This document shows, piece after piece, positions 36,782 through 46,596 of a stretch of 64,000 nt of DNA (position 1 is its first letter; the number at the start of each line of letters is the position of its first letter). Location: NCBI RefSeq assembly GCF_009720655.1, contig NZ_WNKS01000008.1, positions 62,001 to 126,000 on the forward strand, given 5' to 3'. A program made the position numbers and the translations under genes. This DNA is from Rhodoblastus acidophilus. Lineage in GTDB: Bacteria; Pseudomonadota; Alphaproteobacteria; Rhizobiales; Beijerinckiaceae. Under the pieces are notes generated by a model, which was not told the origin of the DNA, made no database searches, and was given only the letters and a program-made list of their open reading frames with translations.

Positions 36782-37800
36782 TGTGGCAGCTTGACCTTGA
36801 GCGCGTCAGGCCAGTCCTTGTTGCGGTCGATGCGCAGATAGGCCATGCCGCGCACGCCCGTCTTCACCTCCTGCTCGTATTTGCGCAGCAGGTCGGGCGG
36901 CAGCGTCAGTTTGACGCGAAACATCAGCTTTTCCCGCTCCTCCAGCGTCTCCACCACCTTGGGCGTGAATTGCGCCTCACTGGCGATGAAGGAGACTTTC
37001 GCGGGAATGACATATTGCGGGATGGCGTCGATGATCAGCCGCGCGTCATCGTCATAGGCGAGCAGGGTGGCCACATGCGCGGGGACGAACACGGTCATGT
37101 AGACGTCGGTGAGGTCGATCAGGGTGAGCACCCGCGATCCCGCCCCCAAGACTTCGCCGGCCTGCGCCAGCCGATATTGAATGCGGCCGCGCCGCGGCGC
37201 TTTGAGCGCGCTGTCGTCGAGCAGAGTGTTGATGCGCGTGATTTCCGCGCGCGCCGCGTCTATGGCGGCGACGGAATCGTTCAGGCTGGCCTTTCCGGCG
37301 TTGAGCGCGGCGAAGGCGACGTTTCGAATGGACTGACGCTGGTCGCGCAGGGCGGCGGTCGCAAACCCTTTGTCGAACAAGGCTTCCGCGCGAGCACATT
37401 CCTGTTCCGCCAGTTTGAGTTCGCTCTCGCGTTGGGCGATGACGGCCTCGGCCAGCGCGCGGGCCTGCTGGGCGCGGCGCTCCAAAGCTTCCGCCGCGCT
37501 CAATTGCGCGCGAACGTCGGCGACGTCCATGCGCGCGAGCACCTGGCCCTGATCGACCGCCTCGCCTTCCTTGACCAGCACCTCGGCGATACGGCCGGGC
37601 AATTTGGTGGCGATTTCCACCTGCTCCGACTCCAGCCGGCCATTGGCCGAGGCAAAACCGCCCGGCAGCGCTTTCGGGTGGAACTTTTCGATCAGCGCGT
37701 CGAGCTTTTCGTTCGCCGTGGCGGCGGGCGGAAAAATTGCGAGCGCGGCCACCAGGGCGACAGCCATTTGCCGTGAAAGCCCGCTCATCCCGTGGCGCAT
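36778..37800 (-). CDS. HlyD-family membrane fusion protein (YhiI-like)
   Basis: About 340 residues. An N-terminal signal/anchor (QMAVALVAALAIFPPAATA) is followed by the biotinyl-lipoyl half (GRIAEVLVKEGEAVDQGQVLARMD), a long helical hairpin (about 95-205), the second lipoyl half (LKAPRRGRIQYRLAQAGEVLGAG), and a beta-barrel domain. It bridges the inner-membrane ABC complex to an outer-membrane channel, probably a TolC-like one not encoded here. ATG 37800 is preceded by GGGAG; ATG 37788 is an alternative. It is first gene of the efflux operon. The divergent TetR gene and intergenic palindrome suggest repression. Confidence 0.92.
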   Translation of the reverse strand: MRHGMSGLSRQMAVALVAALAIFPPAATANEKLDALIEKFHPKALPGGFASANGRLESEQVEIATKLPGRIAEVLVKEGEAVDQGQVLARMDVADVRAQLSAAEALERRAQQARALAEAVIAQRESELKLAEQECARAEALFDKGFATAALRDQRQSIRNVAFAALNAGKASLNDSVAAIDAARAEITRINTLLDDSALKAPRRGRIQYRLAQAGEVLGAGSRVLTLIDLTDVYMTVFVPAHVATLLAYDDDARLIIDAIPQYVIPAKVSFIASEAQFTPKVVETLEEREKLMFRVKLTLPPDLLRKYEQEVKTGVRGMAYLRIDRNKDWPDALKVKLPQ

Positions 37801-37850
37801 AGCCAGAACTCCCGTGCATCGAAGCTTAATCCATGATAGGCGGCGGCCAC

Positions 37851-37870
37851 TTTGAACACAAGTGTTCAAA
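37851..37870. promoter_or_regulatory. Perfect 20-bp palindrome, probable TetR operator
   Basis: TTTGAACACAAGTGTTCAAA has 9-bp perfect arms around AA and lies 50 bp from the HlyD-type start codon and 27 bp from the TetR start codon. Its size and position fit a TetR dimer site that controls both divergent promoters. Confidence 0.75.
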
Positions 37871-37897
37871 TGCTATAAGGCTGTTCTTCGCCGGGGC

Positions 37898-38497
37898 ATG
37901 TCGATGACCACAGCCGCCCAGAGCCAGATTCTCCGCGCCGCCCTCAAACTGTTCGGCGAGCGCGGCGCCACGCAGGTCAATGTCAAGGAGCTCGCCGAGG
38001 CCGCAGGCGTCGCGCGCGGAACGATCTACAACAATCTCGACGACCTCGCGGGCCTGTTCGACGCCGTCGCGGTGCAACTCGCCGCGCAGATGAGCGCGCA
38101 GGTGGAGCAAGCCATCGCGGGCCTGGACGAACCGGCGCAGCGCCTCGCTACGGGCATAAGGCTGCATGTTCTCTACGCGGCGCGCGACCCCGCCGTCGGA
38201 CGGTTCATCCTCCGTTTCGGCTTCAGCGCCGCGGCCTTGCGCGAAATCTGGACCGGACAGGCCCTGGCCGACCTGCGCGACGGCCGCGCGCGCGGTTTCT
38301 ACGATTTTCCCGAGGCGCAATTGGACGCGGTCGTGAATTTCATTTCGGGCGCGACCATCGGCGTCATCGCCTCGACGCTGGAGCGCCCGGAGCGCGCGGC
38401 CGAGGCCGGCATGGAGGCGGCCGAGCGGATTCTGATCGCCCTTGGCCTCACGCGTGCGGAGGCGAGGCGACGCGCCCGCGCGGCGACGCCGGAGTGA
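37898..38497 (+). CDS. TetR-family transcriptional regulator
   Basis: About 199 residues. The N-terminal DNA-binding domain (about 5-55) is typical: QILRAALKLFGERGATQVNVKELAEAAGVARGTIYNNLDDLAGLFDAV, with the helix-turn-helix in VKELAEAAGVARGTIYNNL. The C-terminal ligand/dimer domain is diverse. The start is taken as ATG 37898 (37904 also possible); the longer frame from 37862 would run through the palindrome. It is divergent from the YhiI-RbbA-YhhJ-like operon and is its likely repressor, with its own promoter sharing the same operator. The inducer is unknown. Confidence 0.92.
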   Translation: MSMTTAAQSQILRAALKLFGERGATQVNVKELAEAAGVARGTIYNNLDDLAGLFDAVAVQLAAQMSAQVEQAIAGLDEPAQRLATGIRLHVLYAARDPAVGRFILRFGFSAAALREIWTGQALADLRDGRARGFYDFPEAQLDAVVNFISGATIGVIASTLERPERAAEAGMEAAERILIALGLTRAEARRRARAATPE

Positions 38498-38569
38498 CGC
38501 CCGCCCGGGTTCGGTCTATGCTGCCAGACGCTCACCAGAGGAGGCCGACCGCCGGCCTGCGCAGAAGAC

Positions 38570-39847
38570 TTGCTTGAACTTGCCATCGCGATTGGCCTGA
38601 TCGCGCTCAACGCCGTCTTCGCCCTGTCCGAACTTGCGCTGGTCTCCGCCCGAAAATCGAGGCTTTCCGCACTGGCGGACAGCGGCCGCGCCGGCGCGCG
38701 CGCGGCCCTGCGGCTCGCGGAGTCGCCCGGCCGTTTTCTATCCACGGTGCAGATCGGCATCACCTCCATCGGCGTGCTCGCCGGCGCCTTTTCCGGCGCG
38801 GCCCTGGGCGCGGCCCTGACGGGTTTTCTGCGCGCGCAAGACATTCCCAATTGGATCGCCGAACCCGCCGGCTTCGGGCTGGTGCTGGGCGCCATCACCT
38901 ATCTGTCGGTCGTGGTCGGCGAACTCGTCCCCAAGCAACTGGCGCTGCGCGATCCCGAGAGCATCGCCTGCATCGTCGCGCCGGCCATGGCGATGATCTC
39001 GCGCGTCGCCGCCCCGCTGGTCTGGCTGCTCGACACCTCAACCCGTCTGGTGTTCAGGCTTTTCGGCGCGCCCGCCGCCGATTCGCGCGCCGTGACGGAA
39101 GAAGAAATCAAGACGCTGATGGCGGAGGCCGCCGGCGCCGGCGTGATCGAACGCGACGAGCATCGCATGATCTCCGGCGTGCTGCGCATGGGCGACCGCA
39201 CGGCGCGGTCGCTGATGACGCCGCGCACCGAGGTCGAATGGCTCGATCTATCGCAACCGGAATCCGCGGTCCTCCTGGCTTTGCGCAAGGCGCGCCACGC
39301 GCGCCTGCCGGTCTCCGAAAATTCGCCGGATGAATTCCTCGGCGTGTTGCAGGTGAAGGACGTGCTCGACGCGGCGCTCGGCGGCGGCCCCATCGACCTG
39401 CGCGCGCTGCTCAAACCCGCGCCCATCGTGCCGGAAGGACTCGATGCGCTCGACCTCCTGGCGACGCTGCGCGCGGCGGAGGTTCCGGTGGCGCTGGTGC
39501 ATGACGAATATGGCCAGTTCGAGGGATTGGCCACCCCGGCCGACGTGCTCGACGCCATAGCCGGCGCCTTCCGCTCGGACGACAGCGCCGACGAGCATGA
39601 AATGCTGCGCCGCGCCGACGGCTCCTGGCTGATCGCCGGGGCCACGCCTGCGGACGAAGTCGCGGATCACCTCGGCTTTCGTCTGCCCCAGGGCGAATTC
39701 GAAACCATGGCCGGCCTGATCCTTCACGCCATGCGCCGCCTGCCGGCCGCGGGCGAACACGTCGACATCGCCGGCTGGCGATTCGAGGTCGTCGATCTCG
39801 ACGGACGCCGCATCGACAAGGTCCTGGCGATACGCAAGACGCACTGA
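38570..39847 (+). CDS. CorC/HlyC-family (CNNM-like) membrane protein with CBS domains
   Basis: A 425-residue protein with a TTG start at 38570; no better in-frame start is upstream. The DUF21/CNNM membrane domain (about 1-180) begins LAIAIGLIALNAVFALSELALVSARKSRL. A CBS pair follows (about 200-325, with MTPRTEVEWLDL), then a C-terminal CorC_HlyC domain (about 335-420, GWRFEVVDLDGRRIDKVL). The family includes Mg2+/Co2+ efflux proteins; hemolysin naming is historical. The gene is monocistronic. Confidence 0.9.
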   Translation: MLELAIAIGLIALNAVFALSELALVSARKSRLSALADSGRAGARAALRLAESPGRFLSTVQIGITSIGVLAGAFSGAALGAALTGFLRAQDIPNWIAEPAGFGLVLGAITYLSVVVGELVPKQLALRDPESIACIVAPAMAMISRVAAPLVWLLDTSTRLVFRLFGAPAADSRAVTEEEIKTLMAEAAGAGVIERDEHRMISGVLRMGDRTARSLMTPRTEVEWLDLSQPESAVLLALRKARHARLPVSENSPDEFLGVLQVKDVLDAALGGGPIDLRALLKPAPIVPEGLDALDLLATLRAAEVPVALVHDEYGQFEGLATPADVLDAIAGAFRSDDSADEHEMLRRADGSWLIAGATPADEVADHLGFRLPQGEFETMAGLILHAMRRLPAAGEHVDIAGWRFEVVDLDGRRIDKVLAIRKTH

Positions 39848-39969
39848 CGCGCGAGCGCGAGCGCGCGTCCTCAAATGGCGACCGCCCGCCGCGGCTACGC
39901 CGACGGGCGCTTTTCCGTCGAAGTCTAGAGCCCGTTCAGTGAACTCCCGTTCACCGAACGGGCGCTGGG

Positions 39970-40031
39970 TTTTTGTTTCTACGCGTTTTCTTCACGCGAA
40001 CCGGCATCCACGTCGCTCGAAAACGCTCTAG
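39970..40031 (-). repeat. Dispersed intergenic repeat, family 1, copy D (half length)
   Basis: Reverse complement of the left half of copy A. Its CTAG end (40028-40031) forms the TAG stop codon of the minus-strand gene 40028-40423. A small direct/inverted GCCCGTTC motif lies beside it (39931-39963). Confidence 0.85.
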
Positions 40032-40423
40032 TGTTCAACGGCTTGTGAGCGACGCGCATAACGCACCGCCGCTTCGGCCCTGACAACAGCGGCATTGTTC
40101 ACGTTCCAGTCAAAGCCGGGCCTGGACGTCGTTCCGTCTGGCGCGAGCCTATGGACGATGCGGCGGTCGTCGACGCAATAATTGGAATACGCATGTTTGA
40201 GCTGATTTCGCTCGCACGCGGCGGCGAAATTGGCTTCGGAAGGCCACAGATTGAACGCCTGCGCCGAGGAGACAAGCCAGCCCGCGAGACCCAGCGCCAT
40301 CGCTGCAACCGCGATCAACTGTTTCGTTTCCTTCGGGGCCGCGCTCGTTGATGGCGCCTCGGAACGAGGCTTCGTCAGCTTGGTCTGCGGTTCGTTCGAT
40401 TGGAGGGAGTCGGTCTTGTTCAT
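40028..40423 (-). CDS. Hypothetical single-pass membrane protein
   Basis: About 131 residues from ATG 40423, preceded by GAGAAG; a frame open to 40471 is less likely. It has a polar, Ser/Lys/Pro-rich N-terminus (about 1-33), one hydrophobic helix (about 35-55, LIAVAAMALGLAGWLVSSAQA) and an extracytoplasmic domain with two Cys (AACERNQ, NYCVDDRR). I recognise no family. The TAG stop codon is supplied by an intergenic repeat. Confidence 0.65.
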   Translation of the reverse strand: MNKTDSLQSNEPQTKLTKPRSEAPSTSAAPKETKQLIAVAAMALGLAGWLVSSAQAFNLWPSEANFAAACERNQLKHAYSNYCVDDRRIVHRLAPDGTTSRPGFDWNVNNAAVVRAEAAVRYARRSQAVEH

Positions 40424-40656
40424 GGGTCTTCTCGGAAGAAAAACGATGCGAAAAACGTGCGCCGCACGCACACGGAGAATTGATGGTCAGATACGAAGGG
40501 ACGACCAACGCGCTTCGTTGCATTTTATGCATTTGAAGAAAATTTGCGCAAAATGATCGCTAATCTTTACGGGCTTGCCCGCGCCTCCGGCTCGAGACGC
40601 GCCGTCACGAAGGCCTTGCGCCTTAATAAGTCTCGCCTGAATCGGCTGGCCGGCGG

Positions 40657-40899
40657 TCAAGCGGCCTGGCCGCCCTCGCCGGCGCTGGGAGCATCTTGGC
40701 GACCCCGTTCCTTCCCGATCCGAGCGGACGGTTGCGGCGCCGTACGCAGGCATTCGGCGCAGGTATCGCGCAACCATTTGCGATCCGCATCCGGTGGCGC
40801 TCCGACGGTTCCGTTGAACGCTTTCTTTTCGTGCGCGGCGATGAAGGTCTGCAGCTCGAATGCGACAAGCTCTGGAGAATTTTCTCCGACGTGGATCAC
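40657..40899 (-). CDS. Small hypothetical protein
   Basis: An 80-residue ORF with a GTG start (IHVGENSPELVAFELQTFIAAHEKK...). The sequence looks protein-like, with a Cys pair (DTCAECLR) and an Arg/Gly-rich tail. No family or ribosome-binding site is evident, so start and reality are both uncertain. Confidence 0.4.
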   Translation of the reverse strand: MIHVGENSPELVAFELQTFIAAHEKKAFNGTVGAPPDADRKWLRDTCAECLRTAPQPSARIGKERGRQDAPSAGEGGQAA

Positions 40900-41069
40900 G
40901 GGGCGTCAGCCTGAATTGCGTTCCCGACCAAATTCCTGATAACGGGCAAGACCTGTCGCGGCCGCCATTGCGGCAAGCCCGTGACGACCCTCTCGACCGC
41001 GTGATTCTTTCTGGTTGGCGACTTTTTTTGCCCTGGGTTGGGCGAGGTCGTCTAACCCCTTGTTTTGAC

Positions 41070-41144
41070 TGGAGCGGGCGAAGGGATTCGAACCCTCGAC
41101 CCCAACCTTGGCAAGGTTGTGCTCTACCCCTGAGCTACACCCGC
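41070..41144 (-). tRNA. tRNA-Gly (GCC)
   Basis: A 75-nt cloverleaf on the minus strand with encoded CCA. The acceptor GCGGGTG pairs with CGCCCGC. The D-arm is GCTCAGGGGTAGAGC, the anticodon loop TTGCCAA gives GCC, and the T-arm GAGGGTTCGAATCCCTT is complete. Confidence 0.97.
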
Positions 41145-41343
41145 ATCCGTCAAGCGCCGCTGGCCGCGGCATGACGGCTATATGCCGCAAACTTTTGGAC
41201 ATTGCAACAGGGCCGTGACCACTTTTTTTTCAAAACCTGTCTCTCGGGACCTGGGCGATAAAATTGGGGCCCCTCCGCGCCAAAAAACTTGCGAAAGGGC
41301 CGGCGCGCCGCCATTTTAGCCGGCAAATCCGTCCCTGCACCCA

Positions 41344-42264
41344 ATGGAATGCCTCATGCCCGGCCCGCAATCGCCCTCCCCCGCCATGGCGCCGCAAAGG
41401 CCCGATATCGTCGATGTCACCCTGCAAGGATTCCGCGCGGAGGTGATGGAGGAATCGTTTGACCGCCCCGTGCTGGTGGACTTCTGGGCGCCCTGGTGCG
41501 GGCCGTGCAAGCAGCTGACCCCGCGCCTGGAAAAAATCGTGCGCGAGGCGCGCGGAAAAGTGCGTCTCGCCAAGATGAACATCGACGAACACCCGCAGAT
41601 CGCGCAGAAAATGGGCGTCCAGTCCGTGCCGGCCGTGGTCGCCTTCGTCCAGGGCCAGATGGCCGACGCCTTTACCGGCGCCTTGCCGGAAAGCGAGATC
41701 AAAGCTTTTATTCAGCGCCTGCTCGGCCCCGGCGGCGTCGATGTGGAAGCCCTGCTCGCCGAATCGCAGGCTCTGCTCGAGGCCGGGCAGGTCGCCGTGG
41801 CCGAAGCGGGATTCGCGCAGATTCTGCAAAACGATCCCGAGCAGCCTGCGGCGCTCGCCGGCCTCGCCCGCTGCGCCCTGGCGCAAGGCGATTCGGAGCA
41901 GGCCAAGGCGATTCTCGCGCAAATCCCGGAAAAACACGCCAACACCCCCGCCGTGGCCGCCGCCCGCGCCGCCCTGGCGCTGGAAGAAAAGGCCGGCGGG
42001 GTCGGCGACATGGCGTTGCTGCTGGCGCGCGTCGAAACCGCGCCGCACGACCATCCGGCGCGCTACGACCTCGCCGTCGCCCTCAATGCGGCCGGAAAAC
42101 GCGAGGCGGCGGCGCAGGAGCTGCTGGTGATCATCAAGCACGACCGCAAGTGGAACGACGAAGCCGCGCGAAAACTGCTCTTGGAATTTTTCGACAGCTG
42201 GGGCCCGGCCGACCCGGCCACCCGCGCCGCGCGCCGGCAATTGTCGTCGCTGCTGTTTTCCTGA
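41344..42264 (+). CDS. Thioredoxin-TPR chaperone (CnoX/YbbN-like)
   Basis: A 306-residue cytoplasmic protein. A thioredoxin domain (about 20-130) with an intact WCGPC active site (C52, C55) is followed by a helical TPR-like C-terminal half (about 140-305). E. coli CnoX is a holdase that passes clients to GroEL and DnaK; that enzyme lacks the redox motif, while alphaproteobacterial forms keep Cys-Gly-Pro-Cys and can reduce disulfides. It is the first gene of a run with the LON-domain and Trm112-like genes (gaps of 9 bp each), a conserved alphaproteobacterial order. Start ATG 41344; 41356 is an alternative. Confidence 0.92.
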   Translation: MECLMPGPQSPSPAMAPQRPDIVDVTLQGFRAEVMEESFDRPVLVDFWAPWCGPCKQLTPRLEKIVREARGKVRLAKMNIDEHPQIAQKMGVQSVPAVVAFVQGQMADAFTGALPESEIKAFIQRLLGPGGVDVEALLAESQALLEAGQVAVAEAGFAQILQNDPEQPAALAGLARCALAQGDSEQAKAILAQIPEKHANTPAVAAARAALALEEKAGGVGDMALLLARVETAPHDHPARYDLAVALNAAGKREAAAQELLVIIKHDRKWNDEAARKLLLEFFDSWGPADPATRAARRQLSSLLFS

Positions 42265-42273
42265 GGAGCCTCC

Positions 42274-42945
42274 ATGGGGATGAACAAACCCTACCGGGCG
42301 CCGACGGAGCTTCCCGACGAATTGCCGCTGTTTCCGCTCACCGGCGCCATTCTGCTGCCGGGCGGACAATTGCCGCTGAACATTTTCGAGCCGCGCTATC
42401 TCGCCATGTTCGACGACGCCATGCGCGCCGAACGGATCATCGGCTTGATCCAGCCGCGCGACGACCGCGATGGGGCGCCGGGCGAGACGCCGCCGCTTCG
42501 CCCCATCGGCGCCGCGGGCCGCATCACGCAAATGTCGGAGACCGGCGACGGCCGCTATTTTGTCGTGCTCAGCGGCATCGCGCGCTTCCGGCTGGTCGAG
42601 GAACTGCCGGTCGAGGCCCCCTACCGCCGGGCGCGCGTCGATTTTTCCGAATTTTCGGACGATTTCGCTCCCGAGGAGACCATCTCGCCGGAGCGTCGCG
42701 ATGGACTCAACGTCATCGCCTTCGACCTCGCCAAGGCGTTGAAACTCGACATCGCCCGCAAGGACATCGAGGCCATGCCGGATTTCGACATGATCTCCGT
42801 GTTCTCGATGATCGGCCCGTTCAACCCCTCGGAAAAGCAGGCGCTGCTCGAAACCACGGGCCTGACGGGCCGCGCCGACCTGCTGCTCGCGCTGGCGGAA
42901 ATCGCCCTGTCGCGCGCCACCCATTCCGATCGCCCCCTGCAATAG
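42274..42945 (+). CDS. LON substrate-binding-domain protein
   Basis: A 223-residue protein that consists of the N-terminal substrate-binding domain of Lon protease without ATPase or protease modules. The conserved PLTGAILLPGGQLPLNIFEPRYLAMFDDAM lies near residues 19-48, and GAAGRITQMSETGDGRY in the middle. Function in bacteria is unclear; peptide or misfolded-protein binding is inferred from Lon. GAGGAG precedes the ATG. It is co-transcribed with the thioredoxin-like chaperone gene, consistent with a protein quality-control role. Confidence 0.92.
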   Translation: MGMNKPYRAPTELPDELPLFPLTGAILLPGGQLPLNIFEPRYLAMFDDAMRAERIIGLIQPRDDRDGAPGETPPLRPIGAAGRITQMSETGDGRYFVVLSGIARFRLVEELPVEAPYRRARVDFSEFSDDFAPEETISPERRDGLNVIAFDLAKALKLDIARKDIEAMPDFDMISVFSMIGPFNPSEKQALLETTGLTGRADLLLALAEIALSRATHSDRPLQ

Positions 42946-42954
42946 GATTCTGAA

Positions 42955-43170
42955 ATGACCGAGGAAAGAAAATCCGTCGCCGGCGCCGCCGGCATCGATC
43001 CGCGCCTGCTGGAGATCCTGGTCTGCCCGCTGACCAAGACCGTGCTGCGCTTCGATGCCGAACGCAACGAACTGGTGTCGCTGGCGGCGCGCCTCGCCTA
43101 TCCGATCCGCGACGGCATTCCGATCATGCTGCCGGAAGAAGCGCGCCGACTCGAGGATGATGCCGCCTGA
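42955..43170 (+). CDS. Trm112 family protein
   Basis: A 71-residue protein with the YcaR/Trm112 fold. [14 protein letters not shown] near residues 22-35 keeps only one Cys, and [16 protein letters not shown] is the family hallmark. In other organisms Trm112 activates methyltransferases; small bacterial forms have an unproven but similar role. Last gene of the thioredoxin-LON run, with AGGA ahead of the ATG. Confidence 0.93.
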   Translation: MTEERKSVAGAAGIDPRLLEILVCPLTKTVLRFDAERNELVSLAARLAYPIRDGIPIMLPEEARRLEDDAA

Positions 43171-43245
43171 TTATTGAGCGATTTGCCTGGCAGGCCAGCA
43201 TTCTTGTTAAAATTTGCGCATGACTCTCACGCTGACTGTGCCTAA

Positions 43246-43641
<396 letters not shown>

Positions 43642-43662
43642 CCGCGAACAAAGGCCCTCCCC

Positions 43663-44979
43663 ATGAAAAAGTATCTTGCCCGCCCCGGCGTCGCCGGGGC
43701 GCTGGGAATGCTTTGCTGCGCGACGCCCGCCCTGGCGGCCGATGCGAAGATCGACGCGGGCGACACCGGCTTCATGATTTTTTCGACCGCGCTGGTGCTG
43801 ATGATGACCCTGCCGGGTCTGGCCCTGTTCTACGCCGGCATGGTGCGCAAGAAGAACGTGCTCGCGACCATGGCGCAGAGCCTGATGGCGACGGCGCTGG
43901 TGTCGCTGCTGTGGTTCGGGATCGGCTACAGCCTGTCGTTCCGCGGCGACGGCGCCTGGATCGGCGACTTTTCCGCCCCGTTCCTGAGCGGCATCGGCCT
44001 CGACACGATCAGCCCGCTGGCCAAGACCATTCCAGAACTGTTGTTCTGCATCTACCAGATGACATTCGCCATCATCACAGTGGCGCTGATCGGCGGCGCC
44101 GCGGCGGACCGGATGAAATTCTCGGCCTTCACCCTGTTCGCCGCGCTCTGGCTGTTCGTCGTCTACATTCCCAGCGCCCACTGGGTCTGGGGCAACGGCT
44201 TCTTGCAGACTCTCGGCGTGATCGACTTCGCCGGCGGCACCGTCGTGCACATCAACGCGGGCATTGCCGGCCTGATCGCCGCGCTGATGGTCGGCAACCG
44301 CATGGGCTATGGCCGCGAAAACCTGTCTCCTTATGACCTGTCCATGGCTTTCGTCGGCTTAGGGCTGCTTTGGGTGGGCTGGTTCGGCTTCAATGGCGGC
44401 TCGGCTCTGGGGGTCGGCTCGCGCGCGGTCTACGCCATCACCGCAACGCATCTTTCGGCCTGCGCCGGCGCGCTGGTGTGGGGCGGCATCGAATGGGCCC
44501 AGCGCGGAAAACCCTCCGTGCTCGGCCTGATCTCGGGCGCCGTTGCGGGTCTCGGCACGATCACCCCGGCCTCGGGCTTTGTCCTGCCCTGGCATGGCGC
44601 GGTGATCGGCCTGCTCGCCGGCTTCATCTGCTTCTGGGCCTCGACCGTGCTCAAGATGAGACTGCGCTACGACGATTCGCTCGACGTGTTCGGCGTCCAC
44701 GGCGTCGGCGGCGTTTTGGGCACCTTGCTGGCGGGCGTGTTCGCCACCGCGTCCGTGAGCGCCGCCGACGGACAGCCGGGCGTTTCCGGCCTGATCGAGG
44801 GCAACTGGCATCAGCTGATGGTCCAGGGCGTCGGCGTGCTCGTCGTCGGGCTGTGGTGCGCGCTCGGCACCGCCATCGTGCTCAAATTCGTCGATCTCGT
44901 CATCGGCCTGCGCGCGAGCCCGGACCAGGAGCGCGAAGGCCTCGACCTCGCCCTGCACGGGGAATCGCTGCACGCTTGA
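43663..44979 (+). CDS. amtB: Ammonium transporter AmtB, copy 1
   Basis: A 438-residue inner-membrane channel with a cleavable N-terminal signal (MKKYLARPGVAGALGMLCCATPALA) and 11 membrane helices. The two pore histidines lie in GGTVVHINAGIAG and GVHGVGGVLG. ALFYAGMVRKKN is the conserved first-helix region. It imports ammonium under nitrogen limitation and is gated by GlnK encoded just upstream. A strong terminator follows. It is distinct in sequence from the second copy 1.6 kb downstream. Confidence 0.97.
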   Translation: MKKYLARPGVAGALGMLCCATPALAADAKIDAGDTGFMIFSTALVLMMTLPGLALFYAGMVRKKNVLATMAQSLMATALVSLLWFGIGYSLSFRGDGAWIGDFSAPFLSGIGLDTISPLAKTIPELLFCIYQMTFAIITVALIGGAAADRMKFSAFTLFAALWLFVVYIPSAHWVWGNGFLQTLGVIDFAGGTVVHINAGIAGLIAALMVGNRMGYGRENLSPYDLSMAFVGLGLLWVGWFGFNGGSALGVGSRAVYAITATHLSACAGALVWGGIEWAQRGKPSVLGLISGAVAGLGTITPASGFVLPWHGAVIGLLAGFICFWASTVLKMRLRYDDSLDVFGVHGVGGVLGTLLAGVFATASVSAADGQPGVSGLIEGNWHQLMVQGVGVLVVGLWCALGTAIVLKFVDLVIGLRASPDQEREGLDLALHGESLHA

Positions 44980-45016
44980 CCGTCTTGGTCGCAAGCGTTC
45001 AATTGTGAACCGATCG

Positions 45017-45046
45017 GCGCCGCGGCCCAGCCGCGGCGCTTTTTTG
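45017..45046 (+). terminator. Terminator of glnK-amtB pair 1
   Basis: GCGCCGCGGC / GCCGCGGCGC 10-bp stem with a 3-nt loop (45017-45039), then TTTTTT. Confidence 0.93.
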
Positions 45047-45059
45047 TCTGGGGACGGTT

Positions 45060-45947
45060 ATGGCGCGCGCAGTCGACGAATTGCTTGAGATTCTCGATCT
45101 TGAAAAGATCGAGGAAAATCTGTTTCGCGGCCGCAGCCCCCAGGTCGGCTGGCAGCGCGTGTTCGGCGGTCTGGTGATCGCCCAGGCGCTGGTTGCGGCG
45201 CAACGCACCGCGCCTCAGGCCCCCGCCCACTCCCTCCATGGCTATTTCCTGCTCGGCGGCGATCCCTCCACCCCCATCGTCTATCAGGTCGATCGCATTC
45301 GCGACGGTCGCAGTTTTGCGACCCGCCGCTGCCAGGCCATCCAGCACGGCCGCGTCATTTTTTCGATGGCCGCCTCGTTCTTCAATGCGGAGGACGGGCT
45401 CGAGCACGCGTTTTCGCCGCCAGACGTCCCAGCTCCAGAAAACTTGCCTGACGAGAGTGATTTCCTCGCCCGCTACGGGGCGCAAATGCCCGAACCGGTG
45501 CGCCGCTATTTTCAGCGGGAGCGCCCCATCGAAATGCGGCCCGTCGACCCCGGTCGCTATATTTCGCGCGGAAAACAGGACGATCCCGTGCAAAAAGTCT
45601 GGGTGCGCGCCACCGCGCTCCTGCCCGACGATCCCGCGCTGCATCGCGCGACGCTGGCCTATTTTTCCGACATGACCCTGCTCGACACCTCGCTGATCGC
45701 GCACGGCCGCTCGGTGTTCCATCCCGACATCCAGGCGGCGAGCCTCGACCACGCGCTGTGGATGCATCGCCCGTTCCGCGCCGACGAGTGGATGCTTTAT
45801 GTGCAGGACAGCCCCAACGCGCGCGGCGGCCTCGGCTTCAGCCGGGGCGCGCTCTACAGCCGCGACGGCGCGCTGATCGCCTCGGTCGCGCAGGAAGGCC
45901 TCATTCGCCTTCGCCGCGATCCGGCGCCGGGCCTGGGGCAGTGGTGA
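45060..45947 (+). CDS. tesB: Acyl-CoA thioesterase II
   Basis: A 295-residue double-hotdog enzyme that hydrolyses medium- and long-chain acyl-CoA. The TesB pattern is complete: LLEILDLEKIEENLFRG at the N-terminus, GRSPQVGWQRVFGGLVIAQAL, HGYFLLGGD, LDTSLIAHG with the catalytic Asp region, and SRGALYSRDGALIASVAQEGLIR at the C-terminus, which carries the catalytic Gln. The next gene, glnK 2, has its own promoter. The position between two nitrogen-control operons, rather than with fatty-acid genes, resembles the amtB-tesB neighbourhood seen in many proteobacteria. Confidence 0.95.
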   Translation: MARAVDELLEILDLEKIEENLFRGRSPQVGWQRVFGGLVIAQALVAAQRTAPQAPAHSLHGYFLLGGDPSTPIVYQVDRIRDGRSFATRRCQAIQHGRVIFSMAASFFNAEDGLEHAFSPPDVPAPENLPDESDFLARYGAQMPEPVRRYFQRERPIEMRPVDPGRYISRGKQDDPVQKVWVRATALLPDDPALHRATLAYFSDMTLLDTSLIAHGRSVFHPDIQAASLDHALWMHRPFRADEWMLYVQDSPNARGGLGFSRGALYSRDGALIASVAQEGLIRLRRDPAPGLGQW

Positions 45948-46064
45948 GGAAAAAGGCGCCGCCCGCATCGCCGCCGCGCGAGTCTGCCTAATTTATCGCC
46001 ATCTGCCTCTCCGGAAGGCGGATTGCGCGGGAAAAGCCGCGCTTCTGCTCAAAAAACCTAATGA

Positions 46065-46520
<456 letters not shown>

Positions 46521-46596
46521 TCCCTTCCCGCGATGGTCCGCCCCGACCCGGAGGCGTGGGACCGGACTTCGCCAACTCATGTGTCCCAGGAGTGAA

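Noticed and set aside
33446-36841. A 1131-codon plus-strand frame opposite the ABC transporter genes
   Set aside because: It is antisense to the HlyD, RbbA-like and permease genes; its composition (Arg/Gly/His-rich) is typical of a GC-rich shadow frame and it shows no domain.
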